From positions 10,548-21,203 of the forward strand of contig NZ_GG696003.1 of the NCBI RefSeq assembly GCF_000159955.1: a stretch of 10,656 bases of DNA. The letters are read 5' to 3'. The notes under the pieces are model-generated. The model did no database searches. It had not been told where the DNA came from and saw only the letters and a program-made list of their open reading frames with translations. Shown piece after piece: positions 1-6,484 of this stretch. Origin of the DNA: Paenibacillus sp. oral taxon 786 str. D14 (GTDB lineage Bacteria; Bacillota; Bacilli; Paenibacillales; Paenibacillaceae). Position numbers and translations under genes: made by a program. Position 1 is the stretch's first letter. The number at the start of each line of letters is the position of its first letter.

Positions 1-7
1 GGGTCTG

Positions 8-81
8 ATAAGGCCCTAAATTACCGCTATTTGCGGCACAGCCCCATCCGTGAACAAAATAGCGGTACTTTTTACCGCTAT
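8..81 (-). repeat. Solitary, diverged copy of the palindromic repeat family that forms the array at the right end
   Basis: Read on the minus strand, this stretch matches the tandem units at 10157-10656. It shares TACCGCTAT, then TCACGGA in the loop, then GCCGCAAATAGCGGTAAT, then GGCCTTAT, in the same order and with a similar loop (28 nt at 31-58 against 29 nt). It is therefore the same family in the opposite orientation. The outer left arm found in the array units is missing. In its place a short palindrome, atagcggta (59-67) and taccgctat (73-81) around a 5-nt loop, closes the element. The copy may begin to the left of the window. Function unknown. Confidence 0.8.
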
Positions 82-102
82 CCGGCCGCCACACCACAAC
101 AA

Positions 103-135
103 AAGGAAGGCGCATCTCACGCGCCTTCCTTTTTT
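103..135. terminator. Rho-independent terminator, probably bidirectional
   Basis: A perfect 11-bp stem, aaggaaggcgc (103-113) with gcgccttcctt (121-131), encloses a 7-nt loop. On the plus strand it is followed by a T run to 135. On the minus strand the T run is shorter (TTTTGTT). It lies just past the stop codon of the minus-strand gene at 139-351, so it should end the sodA transcript and may also end a plus-strand transcript entering from the left. Confidence 0.85.
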
Positions 136-138
136 CCA

Positions 139-351
139 TCACATCATACGGTTCTCCACGGATTTCATGTGGTTCTGGGTATCGGGCTCGCGATGCTCTT
201 CGTCCGAGACTTTGCCGAGGTCGGGGGTGGCTCCGCCGCTGGTGACGCTGTGGGCGAAATTCGTGAATTGCTGCTTATGCGCATCCTCGGCGTGTTTGGC
301 GGCGAGAAGCTCCTCCGGGTCATTCGTCAATTTACGCTTTTGCTCTGCCAT
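139..351 (-). CDS. Small polar protein of unknown function, downstream of sodA
   Basis: This is a 70-residue product that I do not recognise. Its start is well supported: an AAGGAGG ribosome site lies just upstream on the minus strand, and the ATG sits 35 nt after the sodA stop. A terminator follows directly after its stop codon. The protein is very hydrophilic, with many Glu, Lys, Asp, His, Asn and Gln residues and no Cys, Trp, Tyr or membrane segment. It starts MAEQKRKLTNDPEELLAAKH and has a central Ser/Gly/Thr stretch. The composition suggests a flexible or disordered soluble protein, possibly stress- or spore-related, but that is inference from composition only. The layout implies co-transcription with sodA. 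Confidence 0.72.
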   Translation of the reverse strand: MAEQKRKLTNDPEELLAAKHAEDAHKQQFTNFAHSVTSGGATPDLGKVSDEEHREPDTQNHMKSVENRMM

Positions 352-386
352 AGATGTATCCTCCTTCGTGAGTAATGAACGCAGCG

Positions 387-1001
387 TTATTTCTTCGCAG
401 CCTCATACCGGCGGTTCACTTCGTCCCAGTTGATGATGTTCCAGAACGCGGCGATGTAATCCGGCCGTTTGTTTTGGTACTTCAAATAATACGCGTGCTC
501 CCAAACGTCCAGGCCAAGAATCGGCGTTAAGCCTTCGAAGAGCGGGCTGTCCTGGTTCGGCGTACTGGTGACCGCGAGCTTGCCGTCCTTGCCGACGACC
601 AGCCACGCCCAACCGCTGCCAAACCGGGTGGTCGCCGCTTTGGTGAATTCCTCTTTGAATTTATCGAAGCCGCCGAGGTCGCTGTCGATAGCAGCAGCTA
701 CAGCGCCGGTGGGCGCACCGCCGCCGCCGGGGCCGATGACCTTCCAGAACAAGCTGTGGTTGGCATGTCCACCGCCGTTGTTGCGTACGGCCGTGCGGAT
801 GCTCTCCGGAACGGCATCCAGGTTGGAGATCAGCTCCTCCACGCTTTTGCTCTGCAGTTCCGGCGCGCTTTCCAGCGCAGCGTTCAAGTTGGTGAGATAC
901 GTGTTATGGTGCCGATCATGGTGGATGATCATCGTTTGCTCATCGATATAAGGTTCCAGTGCGTTTGCCGGGTAAGGCAAAGCAGGCAATTCATGTGCCA
1001 T
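387..1001 (-). CDS. sodA: Superoxide dismutase, Mn type
   Basis: Cytoplasmic enzyme that disproportionates superoxide to oxygen and hydrogen peroxide. It has 204 residues, the usual length for bacterial SodA. The four metal ligands are visible: His27 in IHHDRHH, His82 in ANHSLFW, Asp165 and His169 in DVWEHAYY. The [11 protein letters not shown] motif and Gln150 in PNQDSPL are the pattern of manganese rather than iron enzymes, so Mn use is inferred from family knowledge. The ATG is preceded by GGGAGGT at a normal spacing. It is the first gene of a probable two-gene unit with the 70-residue protein at 139-351. No convincing sigma-A promoter was found in the long upstream region, but a cre-like box lies about 185 bp upstream. 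Confidence 0.96.
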   Translation of the reverse strand: MAHELPALPYPANALEPYIDEQTMIIHHDRHHNTYLTNLNAALESAPELQSKSVEELISNLDAVPESIRTAVRNNGGGHANHSLFWKVIGPGGGGAPTGAVAAAIDSDLGGFDKFKEEFTKAATTRFGSGWAWLVVGKDGKLAVTSTPNQDSPLFEGLTPILGLDVWEHAYYLKYQNKRPDYIAAFWNIINWDEVNRRYEAAKK

Positions 1002-1185
1002 GGTCGTTCTTACCTCCCGTTAATAATAAGATCCCGCTTCGTCATCCGAGTGTTAAGGAAGTCATCAGCTCCCCGCCGTTAACACCCGCATAACAATCCT
1101 ATTATTGGTAGTGAATAAAAATATATGCATAAATGTGAGTCATAACAGGGGCGTTTGTAAAAGTTCATAATTGTAACCGCTTAAT

Positions 1186-1199
1186 TCAAAGCGCTTTCA
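1186..1199. promoter_or_regulatory. Candidate catabolite-responsive element (cre, CcpA site)
   Basis: The 14-mer TCAAAGCGCTTTCA agrees with the cre consensus TGWAANCGNTNWCA at 13 of 14 positions on the plus strand, and at 13 of 14 on the minus strand because it is nearly symmetric. A weaker match, TGTAACCGCTTAAT, lies immediately before it at 1172-1185. CcpA is the usual reader of such sites in Bacillota. Which of the two flanking genes is controlled cannot be told. Confidence 0.5.
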
Positions 1200-1291
1200 T
1201 AAGAAAATTGATGTATTTGGGAGATATCTATGGTTTAATGGACAAGGAAGCTGTTTTTTTCTCGTTTTTGTCTGGAATCAAATATTCGGTT

Positions 1292-1321
1292 GATGTAAAT
1301 CAGGGGGTTATGTTTTACATC
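1292..1321. promoter_or_regulatory. 8-bp inverted repeat upstream of the GNAT gene
   Basis: GATGTAAA (1292-1299) and TTTACATC (1314-1321) are perfect inverted repeats around a 14-nt spacer, ending 35 bases before the GNAT start codon. They could be a repressor operator or a weak RNA hairpin. No T run follows, so a terminator is unlikely. The regulator is unknown. Confidence 0.35.
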
Positions 1322-1356
1322 GGCCTATCTTGCGTGAAGAAAAGGGAGATCTTAGC

Positions 1357-1797
1357 ATGCTTATTCGTTCCTTTCAGTTGAGTGATGTAAATCAAGTGAT
1401 GGAGCTATTGCAGTTGGCCTTATCGGAGGATTGCTACGAAGACACCAAGTGCGCGTTTGCCAGACAACTTTCTTGGGATTCTGAGCTGATTATGGTTGCA
1501 GAAGTCGAGGAAGAGATCAAAGGGGTATTGATCGGGACGATCGATCAGAATACGGGATGCATTTACCGCATGGCCGTACACCCTGATTACCGCCGGCGCG
1601 GCGTCGGCCGCAACCTTGTGACCGCGATGGAACAACGGTTCCAGCAGCGGAATGTCCGTCGGATTATGGTCGCCGGAGATGAACACAATAAAGCGATCAT
1701 GCCGCTCTACGAGGCGATGGGCTATGGGGCAGGCAAGTTTTTGGAAGCCTTCCAGAAGCTTGGTATCGCAGCCCGGACGCTGACGGGATCCAATTGA
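1357..1797 (+). CDS. GNAT-family N-acetyltransferase
   Basis: Predicted acetyl-CoA-dependent N-acetyltransferase of 146 residues, a single GNAT domain. Motif A is clear: the strand IYRMAVHP (69-76) followed by the pyrophosphate loop RRRGVGRNL (79-87), which fits Q/RxxGxG/A. The C-terminal part (NKAIMPLYEAMGY) fits motif B, where N and the LYEAMGY helix help bind CoA. I chose the ATG at 1357 over the TTG at 1330. AAAGGGAG stands 8 nt before it, and the protein then opens MLIRSF, as such enzymes usually do. The substrate cannot be predicted; small molecules and protein N-termini are both possible. The following lepB gene starts about 115 nt later, so joint transcription is possible but not shown. 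Confidence 0.88.
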   Translation: MLIRSFQLSDVNQVMELLQLALSEDCYEDTKCAFARQLSWDSELIMVAEVEEEIKGVLIGTIDQNTGCIYRMAVHPDYRRRGVGRNLVTAMEQRFQQRNVRRIMVAGDEHNKAIMPLYEAMGYGAGKFLEAFQKLGIAARTLTGSN

Positions 1798-1913
1798 TGA
1801 AACTTCCCAAGACAGAAATGGGAAATGTTGAAGCATATCTTCCATCCGTTGCAAATGGGTGAAGGATGTGCTTTTCTATTTATATAGATTGTTTAATTTT
1901 GATGAGGTGCAGG

Positions 1914-2525
1914 ATGGAACCGGTCATGGATTCGGAGCAAAAGGCAGCGTCAGATCCCGAACGCTCTGCTAACGAGCTGCAAGCGGAAGCCACGCAACCG
2001 CGGTGGGCCGCAGAACTGTGGGAGATGCTGAAGACGATCGTTATCGCCTTTGTCATTATGCTGCTGTTAAACCTATTTGTTTTTAACTTATCAATGGTGA
2101 AGGGACAATCGATGCAGCCTACCCTGGAAGAGCAGGAGCGGCTGTTCGTGGATAGGCTGGTGTATCGGTTTCATCATCCGAAGCGCGGTGAGATCGTCGT
2201 GCTGAAGGATCCTAGTGTGGATGCCGACCGGAAGCCTTTTCTGGTGAAGCGAATCGTGGCGGTTCCCGGGGATACGGTTGAAGTGCGAGACGGCCAACTG
2301 TTCATTAACGGGCAGCCGTTGGACGAGCCATACACCGACTCGGTAATCGAGGACGGCGACATGCCGGAGCTGAAGCTGGAGGCCGAACATTATTTCGTGA
2401 TGGGCGATAACCGCCACGCCGGACGAAGCAAAGACAGCCGTTATTTTGGCAGCGTGAAGGAGAAATGGATCGTTGGCCGCGCCGAATTCGTTTTTTGGCC
2501 GATTACGAAGATCCGTAGTTTATAA
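1914..2525 (+). CDS. lepB: Signal peptidase I (SipS/LepB type)
   Basis: Membrane-anchored serine protease that removes signal peptides from Sec- and Tat-exported preproteins on the outer face of the membrane. From the chosen ATG it has 203 residues: a charged cytoplasmic segment (1-36), one membrane span (about 37-59), then the catalytic domain. Ser66 in GQSMQPTL is the nucleophile and Lys112 in VKRIVAVPGD is the general base. The later GDNRHAGRSKDSRYFG block (163-178) is the conserved box E. The start is uncertain. GAGGTG is rather close to ATG 1914, ATG 1926 is also possible, and an in-frame ATG at 1866 would add 16 residues without a good ribosome site. It is followed after 24 nt by rnhA on the same strand. 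Confidence 0.95.
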   Translation: MEPVMDSEQKAASDPERSANELQAEATQPRWAAELWEMLKTIVIAFVIMLLLNLFVFNLSMVKGQSMQPTLEEQERLFVDRLVYRFHHPKRGEIVVLKDPSVDADRKPFLVKRIVAVPGDTVEVRDGQLFINGQPLDEPYTDSVIEDGDMPELKLEAEHYFVMGDNRHAGRSKDSRYFGSVKEKWIVGRAEFVFWPITKIRSL

Positions 2526-2549
2526 GCCGTTTGCTTGGGAGGATGAACA

Positions 2550-2990
2550 GTGAAGGAAGTGACGATTTATACGGACGGGGCTTGCTCCGGGAATCCCGGT
2601 CCAGGGGGATGGGGCGCGGTGCTGATGTTTAACGGGCATCGGAAGGATCTGTCCGGCGGCGAAAAAATGACCACCAACAACCGCATGGAAATCCAGGCGG
2701 TCATTTCGGCGCTTAGTCAATTAAAGGAGCCTTGTCAAGTTAAGGTATACAGCGACTCCGCTTACGTGGTCAACTGCTTTCAGCAGAACTGGATTCGCGG
2801 CTGGCTCAAGAACGGTTGGAAGAACAGCAAGAACCAGCCCGTCGAGAACCGCGATCTTTGGGAAGAGCTGTGGCGGCTCATGGGCATTCACAAGGTGGAG
2901 TACATCAAGGTCAAAGGACATAGCGACAACGAGCTGAACAATTATTGCGACCAGTTAGCACGGGAAGCGATTAAGCGTTTATCTTCGTAA
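2550..2990 (+). CDS. rnhA: Ribonuclease HI
   Basis: Cuts the RNA strand of RNA-DNA hybrids, removing primers and R-loops. The 146 residues form a single RNase H fold of standard length. The catalytic carboxylates are all present at the E. coli positions or one off: Asp9 (YTDGACSGNPGPGG), Glu47 (NNRMEIQA), Asp69 (YSDSAYV) and Asp134 (CDQLA), plus the flexible-loop His124 in VKGHSDNE. The basic, Trp-rich substrate-binding protrusion is visible at about 80-95 (NWIRGWLKNGWKNSK), typical of the E. coli type and not of RNase HII/HIII. The start codon is GTG, supported by GGGAGGATG a few bases upstream. It lies 24 nt after lepB and 53 nt before queG, which fits an operon. Confidence 0.96.
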   Translation: MKEVTIYTDGACSGNPGPGGWGAVLMFNGHRKDLSGGEKMTTNNRMEIQAVISALSQLKEPCQVKVYSDSAYVVNCFQQNWIRGWLKNGWKNSKNQPVENRDLWEELWRLMGIHKVEYIKVKGHSDNELNNYCDQLAREAIKRLSS

Positions 2991-3043
2991 AAAAATACAA
3001 CAGACAACCATTATGGCAACATGAACAGGAAGGAGGGGGACAC

Positions 3044-4234
3044 ATGTCTATGGCGGAAACCGGCATGACGCGTTTACCGGAAGGAGACAATCGCTGGGCG
3101 CAGCTGAAGCGGGAGATTCAGGAAGCAGCTGCGGAGTTCGGGATCGACGATATCGGCTTTGCCAGCGCGGATCCGTTCTTGTCGCTGAAGGCGATTTTGC
3201 AGGACCGGCGCGATAAAGGCTATGAATCCGGCTTTGAGGAGCCGGATCTCGACAAGCGGGTGTACCCGGAATTGTCGCTTACGGAGCCGGCTTCATTGAT
3301 ATCCATCGCGGTAGCCTATCCGTCGAAGCTGGAGAATCCCCCGAAGTCAGCGCCCGGCGAGCGGCGGGGCATCTTGGCCCGCTCTGCTTGGGGGCGGGAC
3401 TATCATCAGGTGCTTCGCGAAGCGATGGCGAAGCTGGAAGCCTTCATCCGCGAGCGCGTACCCGAAGCGCGGATCGAGAGTATGGTCGATACCGGGGCAT
3501 TGGTAGACCGGGCGGTGGCGGACCGGGCAGGGATCGGCTTTAAGGGGAAAAACTGTGCGATCATCTCCCCCAAGTGGGGCTCGTGGATTTACCTCGGCGA
3601 GCTGATCACCAACGTGCCGTTTCCTCCGGATACGCCGGTGGAGGAGGATTGCGGTGAGTGCACCAAATGCATCGACGCGTGCCCGACGGGAGCGTTAGTT
3701 GGCCCCGGTGAGTTGAACGCGCAGCGGTGCATTTCTTTTTTGACGCAAACCAAAGGGTTTCTGGACGAAGAATTTATGGTGAAGATGGGCAACCGCCTCT
3801 ATGGTTGCGATACCTGCCAGATTGTCTGCCCGAAAAACAAAGGCAAGTCCTGGAATCATCGGCCTGAGCTGGCTCCCGATCCCGAGACCGTTAAGCCTCT
3901 GCTGCTGCCATTGCTGGATTTAAGCAACCGTGAGTTCAAAGAACGTTTTGGCGACAGCGCCGCGGCCTGGCGGGGCAAAAAACCGGTCCAACGCAATGCG
4001 GTCATCGCGCTTGGCAACTTCAAAGATTCGGCTTCCGTGCCGAAATTAATAGATATACTGCTTCATGACCCGCGGCCAGAGCTAAGGGGAACTGCAGCTT
4101 GGGCGCTGAGCCGAATCGGAGGCAAGGAGGCCGAGGAAGCGATCGACCGGGCGCTAGACGCCGAGCAGGAGGAAGAAGTGCGGGTTCGGCTTCGGGCGGC
4201 CAAGCAGAAGCTGCAGGCTTCCATCGGAGACTGA
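3044..4234 (+). CDS. queG: Epoxyqueuosine reductase
   Basis: Cobalamin- and iron-sulfur-dependent enzyme that reduces epoxyqueuosine to queuosine at the wobble base of GUN-anticodon tRNAs, the last step of queuosine synthesis. The 396 residues are close to the family's usual length. The catalytic Asp is probably Asp149 in MVDTGALVDRA, followed by the conserved GIGFKGKN block (163-170). Two [4Fe-4S] clusters are supported by Cys203, Cys206, Cys209 and Cys213 (CGECTKCIDACP) and by Cys229, Cys255, Cys258 and Cys262 (YGCDTCQIVCP). Residues from about 310 to the end form HEAT-like helical repeats used for tRNA binding. AGGAGG lies 7 nt before the ATG. The HD-GYP gene starts 27 nt downstream. Confidence 0.95.
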   Translation: MSMAETGMTRLPEGDNRWAQLKREIQEAAAEFGIDDIGFASADPFLSLKAILQDRRDKGYESGFEEPDLDKRVYPELSLTEPASLISIAVAYPSKLENPPKSAPGERRGILARSAWGRDYHQVLREAMAKLEAFIRERVPEARIESMVDTGALVDRAVADRAGIGFKGKNCAIISPKWGSWIYLGELITNVPFPPDTPVEEDCGECTKCIDACPTGALVGPGELNAQRCISFLTQTKGFLDEEFMVKMGNRLYGCDTCQIVCPKNKGKSWNHRPELAPDPETVKPLLLPLLDLSNREFKERFGDSAAAWRGKKPVQRNAVIALGNFKDSASVPKLIDILLHDPRPELRGTAAWALSRIGGKEAEEAIDRALDAEQEEEVRVRLRAAKQKLQASIGD

Positions 4235-4261
4235 TATCCAGCAAGGGGGATAACACAAAAT

Positions 4262-5296
4262 ATGCGTTTCATCAGTATCGAGGATATCGAACCGGGGCAA
4301 TATTTAGGTAAAACGGTGTATTCCGCCAACGGCACCGTGTTGTTGTCGGCAGGGGTTCAGCTTACGGTTTTTATGATTAACACGCTTAAGCGGATCGGTG
4401 TGACAATGTTATACATTAAAGATCCGGAATTCGATGATATCGAAATTGAAGATGTGCTCAGCGAGGCGACCAAGCAGGCGATGTTCCGGGAAATGTCCGA
4501 AACGTTGCAGGCCATTCGTTCCGGCAAGGATTGGAGCGCGCGCAAAATCAACGCGAGCGTGGATTCCCTGCTGACTGACGTGTTGAACAACAAAGAGGTA
4601 TTGCTGCAGCTCACCGACATTCGGACAGCGGACAATGCCGCTTATCTTCATGCGGTGAACGTCAGCTTGATCTCTTCGATGATTGGACTGAATTTGGGGC
4701 TCGGGTATTCCCAACTCAAGGATTTGGCGATTGGTGCGCTGCTGCACGATATCGGCAAATCAGTGGAACTGCCGGAAGGAGCCAATCCAAAAGACCCTAA
4801 AAACCACCATACCTGGAGGGGTTACGAGCTGCTCCGCCATAAACGCGAATTTAATCTGTTGATCGCCCATACGGCATTGCAACACCATGAGCGTCTGGAC
4901 GGCAAAGGAATCCCGCGGGGAATTGCCGGGGACGAGATCCATCTGTTTCCGCGTATCGTCGCCGTCGCGAATATGTACGACAATTTGATCAGCGGCGCAA
5001 GCAAGGACGGGCGGGTCTTGCTGCCGCATGAGGCTTGCGAGCATTTGATGGCTTGCTCGGAACAGGAGCTGGACCACGAGGTGCTGGTGGAGTTTATGCG
5101 CATTATCTCCGTGTACCCGAACGGAACCTCAGTTCGTCTTGGGACGAAGGAAACCGGCGTGGTGGTCAGACAACACCGGGGATTACCGGGCCGGCCTGTT
5201 ATTCGGATCGTGCGGGGCACCGGCGATGAGCTGGACGTGAATGAGGTTGATCTCGCGACTGAGACAACGTTGTTTATCGAGGCGGTTTTGGCGTGA
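4262..5296 (+). CDS. HD-GYP-type domain protein with a degenerate GYP motif
   Basis: 344-residue protein built as an N-terminal domain (about 1-60, opening MRFISIEDIEPGQYLG, typical of this group), an HD-GYP-like domain (about 125-255) and a C-terminal beta-rich tail (285-344). HD-GYP enzymes hydrolyse cyclic di-GMP. The HD pair is intact as His162-Asp163 in LLHDIGK, with further candidate ligands at His130, His183, His203 and His208-His209. However, the signature reads HHERLDGKGIP, so the GYP tyrosine is Ile217. The usual VAD(V/x)(Y/F)D reads VANMYD, with Asn237 where an Asp is commonly found. Catalytic activity is therefore uncertain and it may be a binding or regulatory protein. The ribosome site AAGGGGGA sits 11 nt before the ATG. 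Confidence 0.85.
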   Translation: MRFISIEDIEPGQYLGKTVYSANGTVLLSAGVQLTVFMINTLKRIGVTMLYIKDPEFDDIEIEDVLSEATKQAMFREMSETLQAIRSGKDWSARKINASVDSLLTDVLNNKEVLLQLTDIRTADNAAYLHAVNVSLISSMIGLNLGLGYSQLKDLAIGALLHDIGKSVELPEGANPKDPKNHHTWRGYELLRHKREFNLLIAHTALQHHERLDGKGIPRGIAGDEIHLFPRIVAVANMYDNLISGASKDGRVLLPHEACEHLMACSEQELDHEVLVEFMRIISVYPNGTSVRLGTKETGVVVRQHRGLPGRPVIRIVRGTGDELDVNEVDLATETTLFIEAVLA

Positions 5297-5300
5297 ATCC

Positions 5301-5329
5301 TTGAATCGCGTGAGGCTGGATGCTATGAT
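5301..5329 (+). promoter_or_regulatory. Sigma-A promoter with extended -10 for yneF-folE
   Basis: TTGAAT (5301-5306) and TATGAT (5324-5329) are separated by 17 bp, and TGC directly before the -10 makes it an extended -10 element. It starts a few bases after the HD-GYP stop codon and gives a leader of about 57 nt before yneF. It probably lets yneF and folE be expressed apart from the upstream run. Confidence 0.72.
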
Positions 5330-5393
5330 ATTTGGAGTGTGCAAGCCTTACAAGCGAAAGGCAGCACGATTATTATTCAGGGGTGGCTGAAAC

Positions 5394-5636
5394 ATGGATA
5401 TCGTTATTCCAATTATTACTTTAATCGTCGGTCTGGTTGGCGGTTTTGTGATCGGGGTCTTTTACCTCCGCAGACAGTTAACGAAGATGCAAAACGACCC
5501 GCAAATGCTGCAGAAGATGGCGAAGCAAATGGGGTATAACCTGAACAGCAAGCAGATGCAGCGTGCGCAGCAGTTGATGAAGAATCAAGGCGGCCCATTG
5601 CCGGGGGCGGGACGAACGACGAAGAAGAGAAAATAA
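5394..5636 (+). CDS. yneF: YneF/UPF0154 family small membrane protein
   Basis: 80-residue protein with one N-terminal membrane span (residues about 4-25, IPIITLIVGLVGGFVIGVFY) and then a conserved cytoplasmic part. That part contains the family hallmark MQNDPQMLQKMAKQMGYNLN followed by SKQMQRAQQLMKNQ. The family is common in Bacillota and its molecular function is unknown to me. The last 15 residues, rich in Gly, Arg and Lys, are an extra tail. AGGGGTGG lies 7 nt before the ATG. It has its own promoter at 5301-5329 and is followed after 42 nt by folE. Confidence 0.92.
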   Translation: MDIVIPIITLIVGLVGGFVIGVFYLRRQLTKMQNDPQMLQKMAKQMGYNLNSKQMQRAQQLMKNQGGPLPGAGRTTKKRK

Positions 5637-5678
5637 AGTAACGTTTCGCCATACTCTATGAAAGGAGGGGCGCTGAAG

Positions 5679-6272
5679 ATGTCCGGATTGAAAGATTACG
5701 TCAATACACGGGTAGGCGATCATCGGGAGCAAATCGAATATCATGTTCGGGAAATCCTGAAATTGATCGGGGAAGACGTGAAACGCGAAGGGCTGCTCGA
5801 AACACCGGCCCGGGTGACGCGGATGTATGAAGAGATTTTTGCCGGGTATGAAGTCGATCCTCGGGATGTGCTGGGAGTTACCTTCGAGGAAAACCATGAA
5901 GAGCTTGTCATTGTGAAGGACATCGTCTATTACAGTCAATGCGAGCATCATATGGCGCCTTTCTTCGGCAAAGCCCATATCGGATATATTCCAAGCGGTC
6001 GAATCGCCGGGCTCAGCAAGCTGGCCCGTTTGGTCGAAGCGGTAACCCGACGCCTGCAGGTGCAGGAGCGGATTACCTCGCAAATTGCCGACATCATGGA
6101 AGAGGTGCTGCAGCCGAAAGGCGTGATGGTTGTCGTAGAGGGCGAGCACCTATGCATGTGCTCTCGCGGCGTCAAGAAGCCAGGCAGCAAGACCGTGACC
6201 TCGGCCGTACGCGGAAGCTTCCGGAAGGATGCGGCTTCCCGGGCGGAGTTCCTTTCGCTCATCAAAGATTAG
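5679..6272 (+). CDS. folE: GTP cyclohydrolase I
   Basis: Converts GTP to 7,8-dihydroneopterin triphosphate, the first step of tetrahydrofolate synthesis and, through QueD, of queuosine. The 197 residues match the zinc-dependent FolE (type IA) family. The zinc ligands are Cys88 and His91 in QCEHHMAPF and Cys159 in EHLCM. The substrate-binding stretch [10 protein letters not shown] (163-172) is present. I chose ATG 5679 over ATG 5658. The strong site AAAGGAGGGG at 5661-5670 would otherwise lie inside the coding region, and it stands 8 nt before 5679. A strong terminator follows at 6281. No other folate gene is in the window, but queG upstream shares the queuosine pathway. Confidence 0.96.
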   Translation: MSGLKDYVNTRVGDHREQIEYHVREILKLIGEDVKREGLLETPARVTRMYEEIFAGYEVDPRDVLGVTFEENHEELVIVKDIVYYSQCEHHMAPFFGKAHIGYIPSGRIAGLSKLARLVEAVTRRLQVQERITSQIADIMEEVLQPKGVMVVVEGEHLCMCSRGVKKPGSKTVTSAVRGSFRKDAASRAEFLSLIKD

Positions 6273-6280
6273 CCTTTATC

Positions 6281-6328
6281 AAAGACCTTTGGTTTCGAGT
6301 ACAAGCCTCGTGAACCAAAGGTCTTTTT
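6281..6328 (+). terminator. Rho-independent terminator of folE
   Basis: A perfect 14-bp stem, aaagacctttggtt (6281-6294) with aaccaaaggtcttt (6313-6326), is extended inside by cgag (6296-6299) with ctcg (6307-6310). It is followed by a T run ending at 6328. It begins 9 nt after the folE stop. Confidence 0.93.
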
Positions 6329-6432
6329 ATAGTTCTTATTATTGGTACGGACACGTTGTACAGCAATTAAATAACACCATCATTATTCTGTTACTAGCTC
6401 TTATCCTCTTCAAAGTGAGCAAAAGAAAGTGA
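6310..6432 (+). CDS. Doubtful very small membrane ORF between two terminators
   Basis: The frame opening at GTG 6310 would give 40 residues ending in a strong membrane segment (NNTIIILLLALILF) and a basic tail (KVSKRK). A Tyr-rich stretch (YSSYYWYG) comes before the membrane segment. This layout resembles the tiny membrane proteins of spore-formers. Against it: there is no ATG, no ribosome site is visible, and the GTG lies inside the folE terminator hairpin. It could be a decayed gene or chance. It is listed only because the hydrophobic-then-basic pattern is neat. Confidence 0.15.
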   Translation: MNQRSFYSSYYWYGHVVQQLNNTIIILLLALILFKVSKRK

Positions 6433-6443
6433 ACCATAATAAC

Positions 6444-6484
6444 AAAATGGCAGTCGTTTAAAACGGCTGCCATTTTAGTTTTTT
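6444..6484. terminator. Bidirectional terminator overlapping the sodF stop codon
   Basis: A 15-bp stem with one mismatch, aaaatggcagtcgtt (6444-6458) with aacggctgccatttt (6462-6476), is followed by T runs on the plus strand (to 6484) and by TTTTGTTATT on the minus strand. The last codons and stop of the minus-strand dismutase lie inside the hairpin, so it ends that transcript and also blocks plus-strand read-through. Confidence 0.88.

Larger units (their letters stand above)
1002..1356. other. Divergent intergenic region between sodA and the GNAT gene
   Basis: This 355-base, AT-rich stretch contains no credible gene. It should hold the sodA promoter (minus strand) and the GNAT promoter (plus strand), but I could not place a good -35/-10 pair for either. 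What stands out is a cre-like 14-mer at 1186-1199 and an 8-bp inverted repeat at 1292-1321. The sodA ribosome site is near 1014-1019 on the minus strand. The GNAT ribosome site AAAGGGAG is at 1341-1348. Confidence 0.6.

Noticed and set aside
31..433. Two overlapping plus-strand frames of 114 and 127 residues
   Set aside because: They run antisense to the repeat, the small polar protein gene and the end of sodA, and have no ribosome sites.
568..1082. Plus-strand frames of 127 and 108 residues opposite sodA
   Set aside because: They are antisense shadows of an intact sodA with all metal ligands.
1330..1356. Upstream TTG start adding 9 residues to the GNAT protein
   Set aside because: The AAAGGGAG ribosome site lies inside this extension and serves ATG 1357.
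1804..1824. Hairpin TTCCCA/TGGGAA as a terminator after the GNAT gene
   Set aside because: The stem is only 6 bp and no T run follows.
5658..5678. Upstream ATG for FolE
   Set aside because: The strong AAAGGAGGGG site lies after it, so ATG 5679 is the start.
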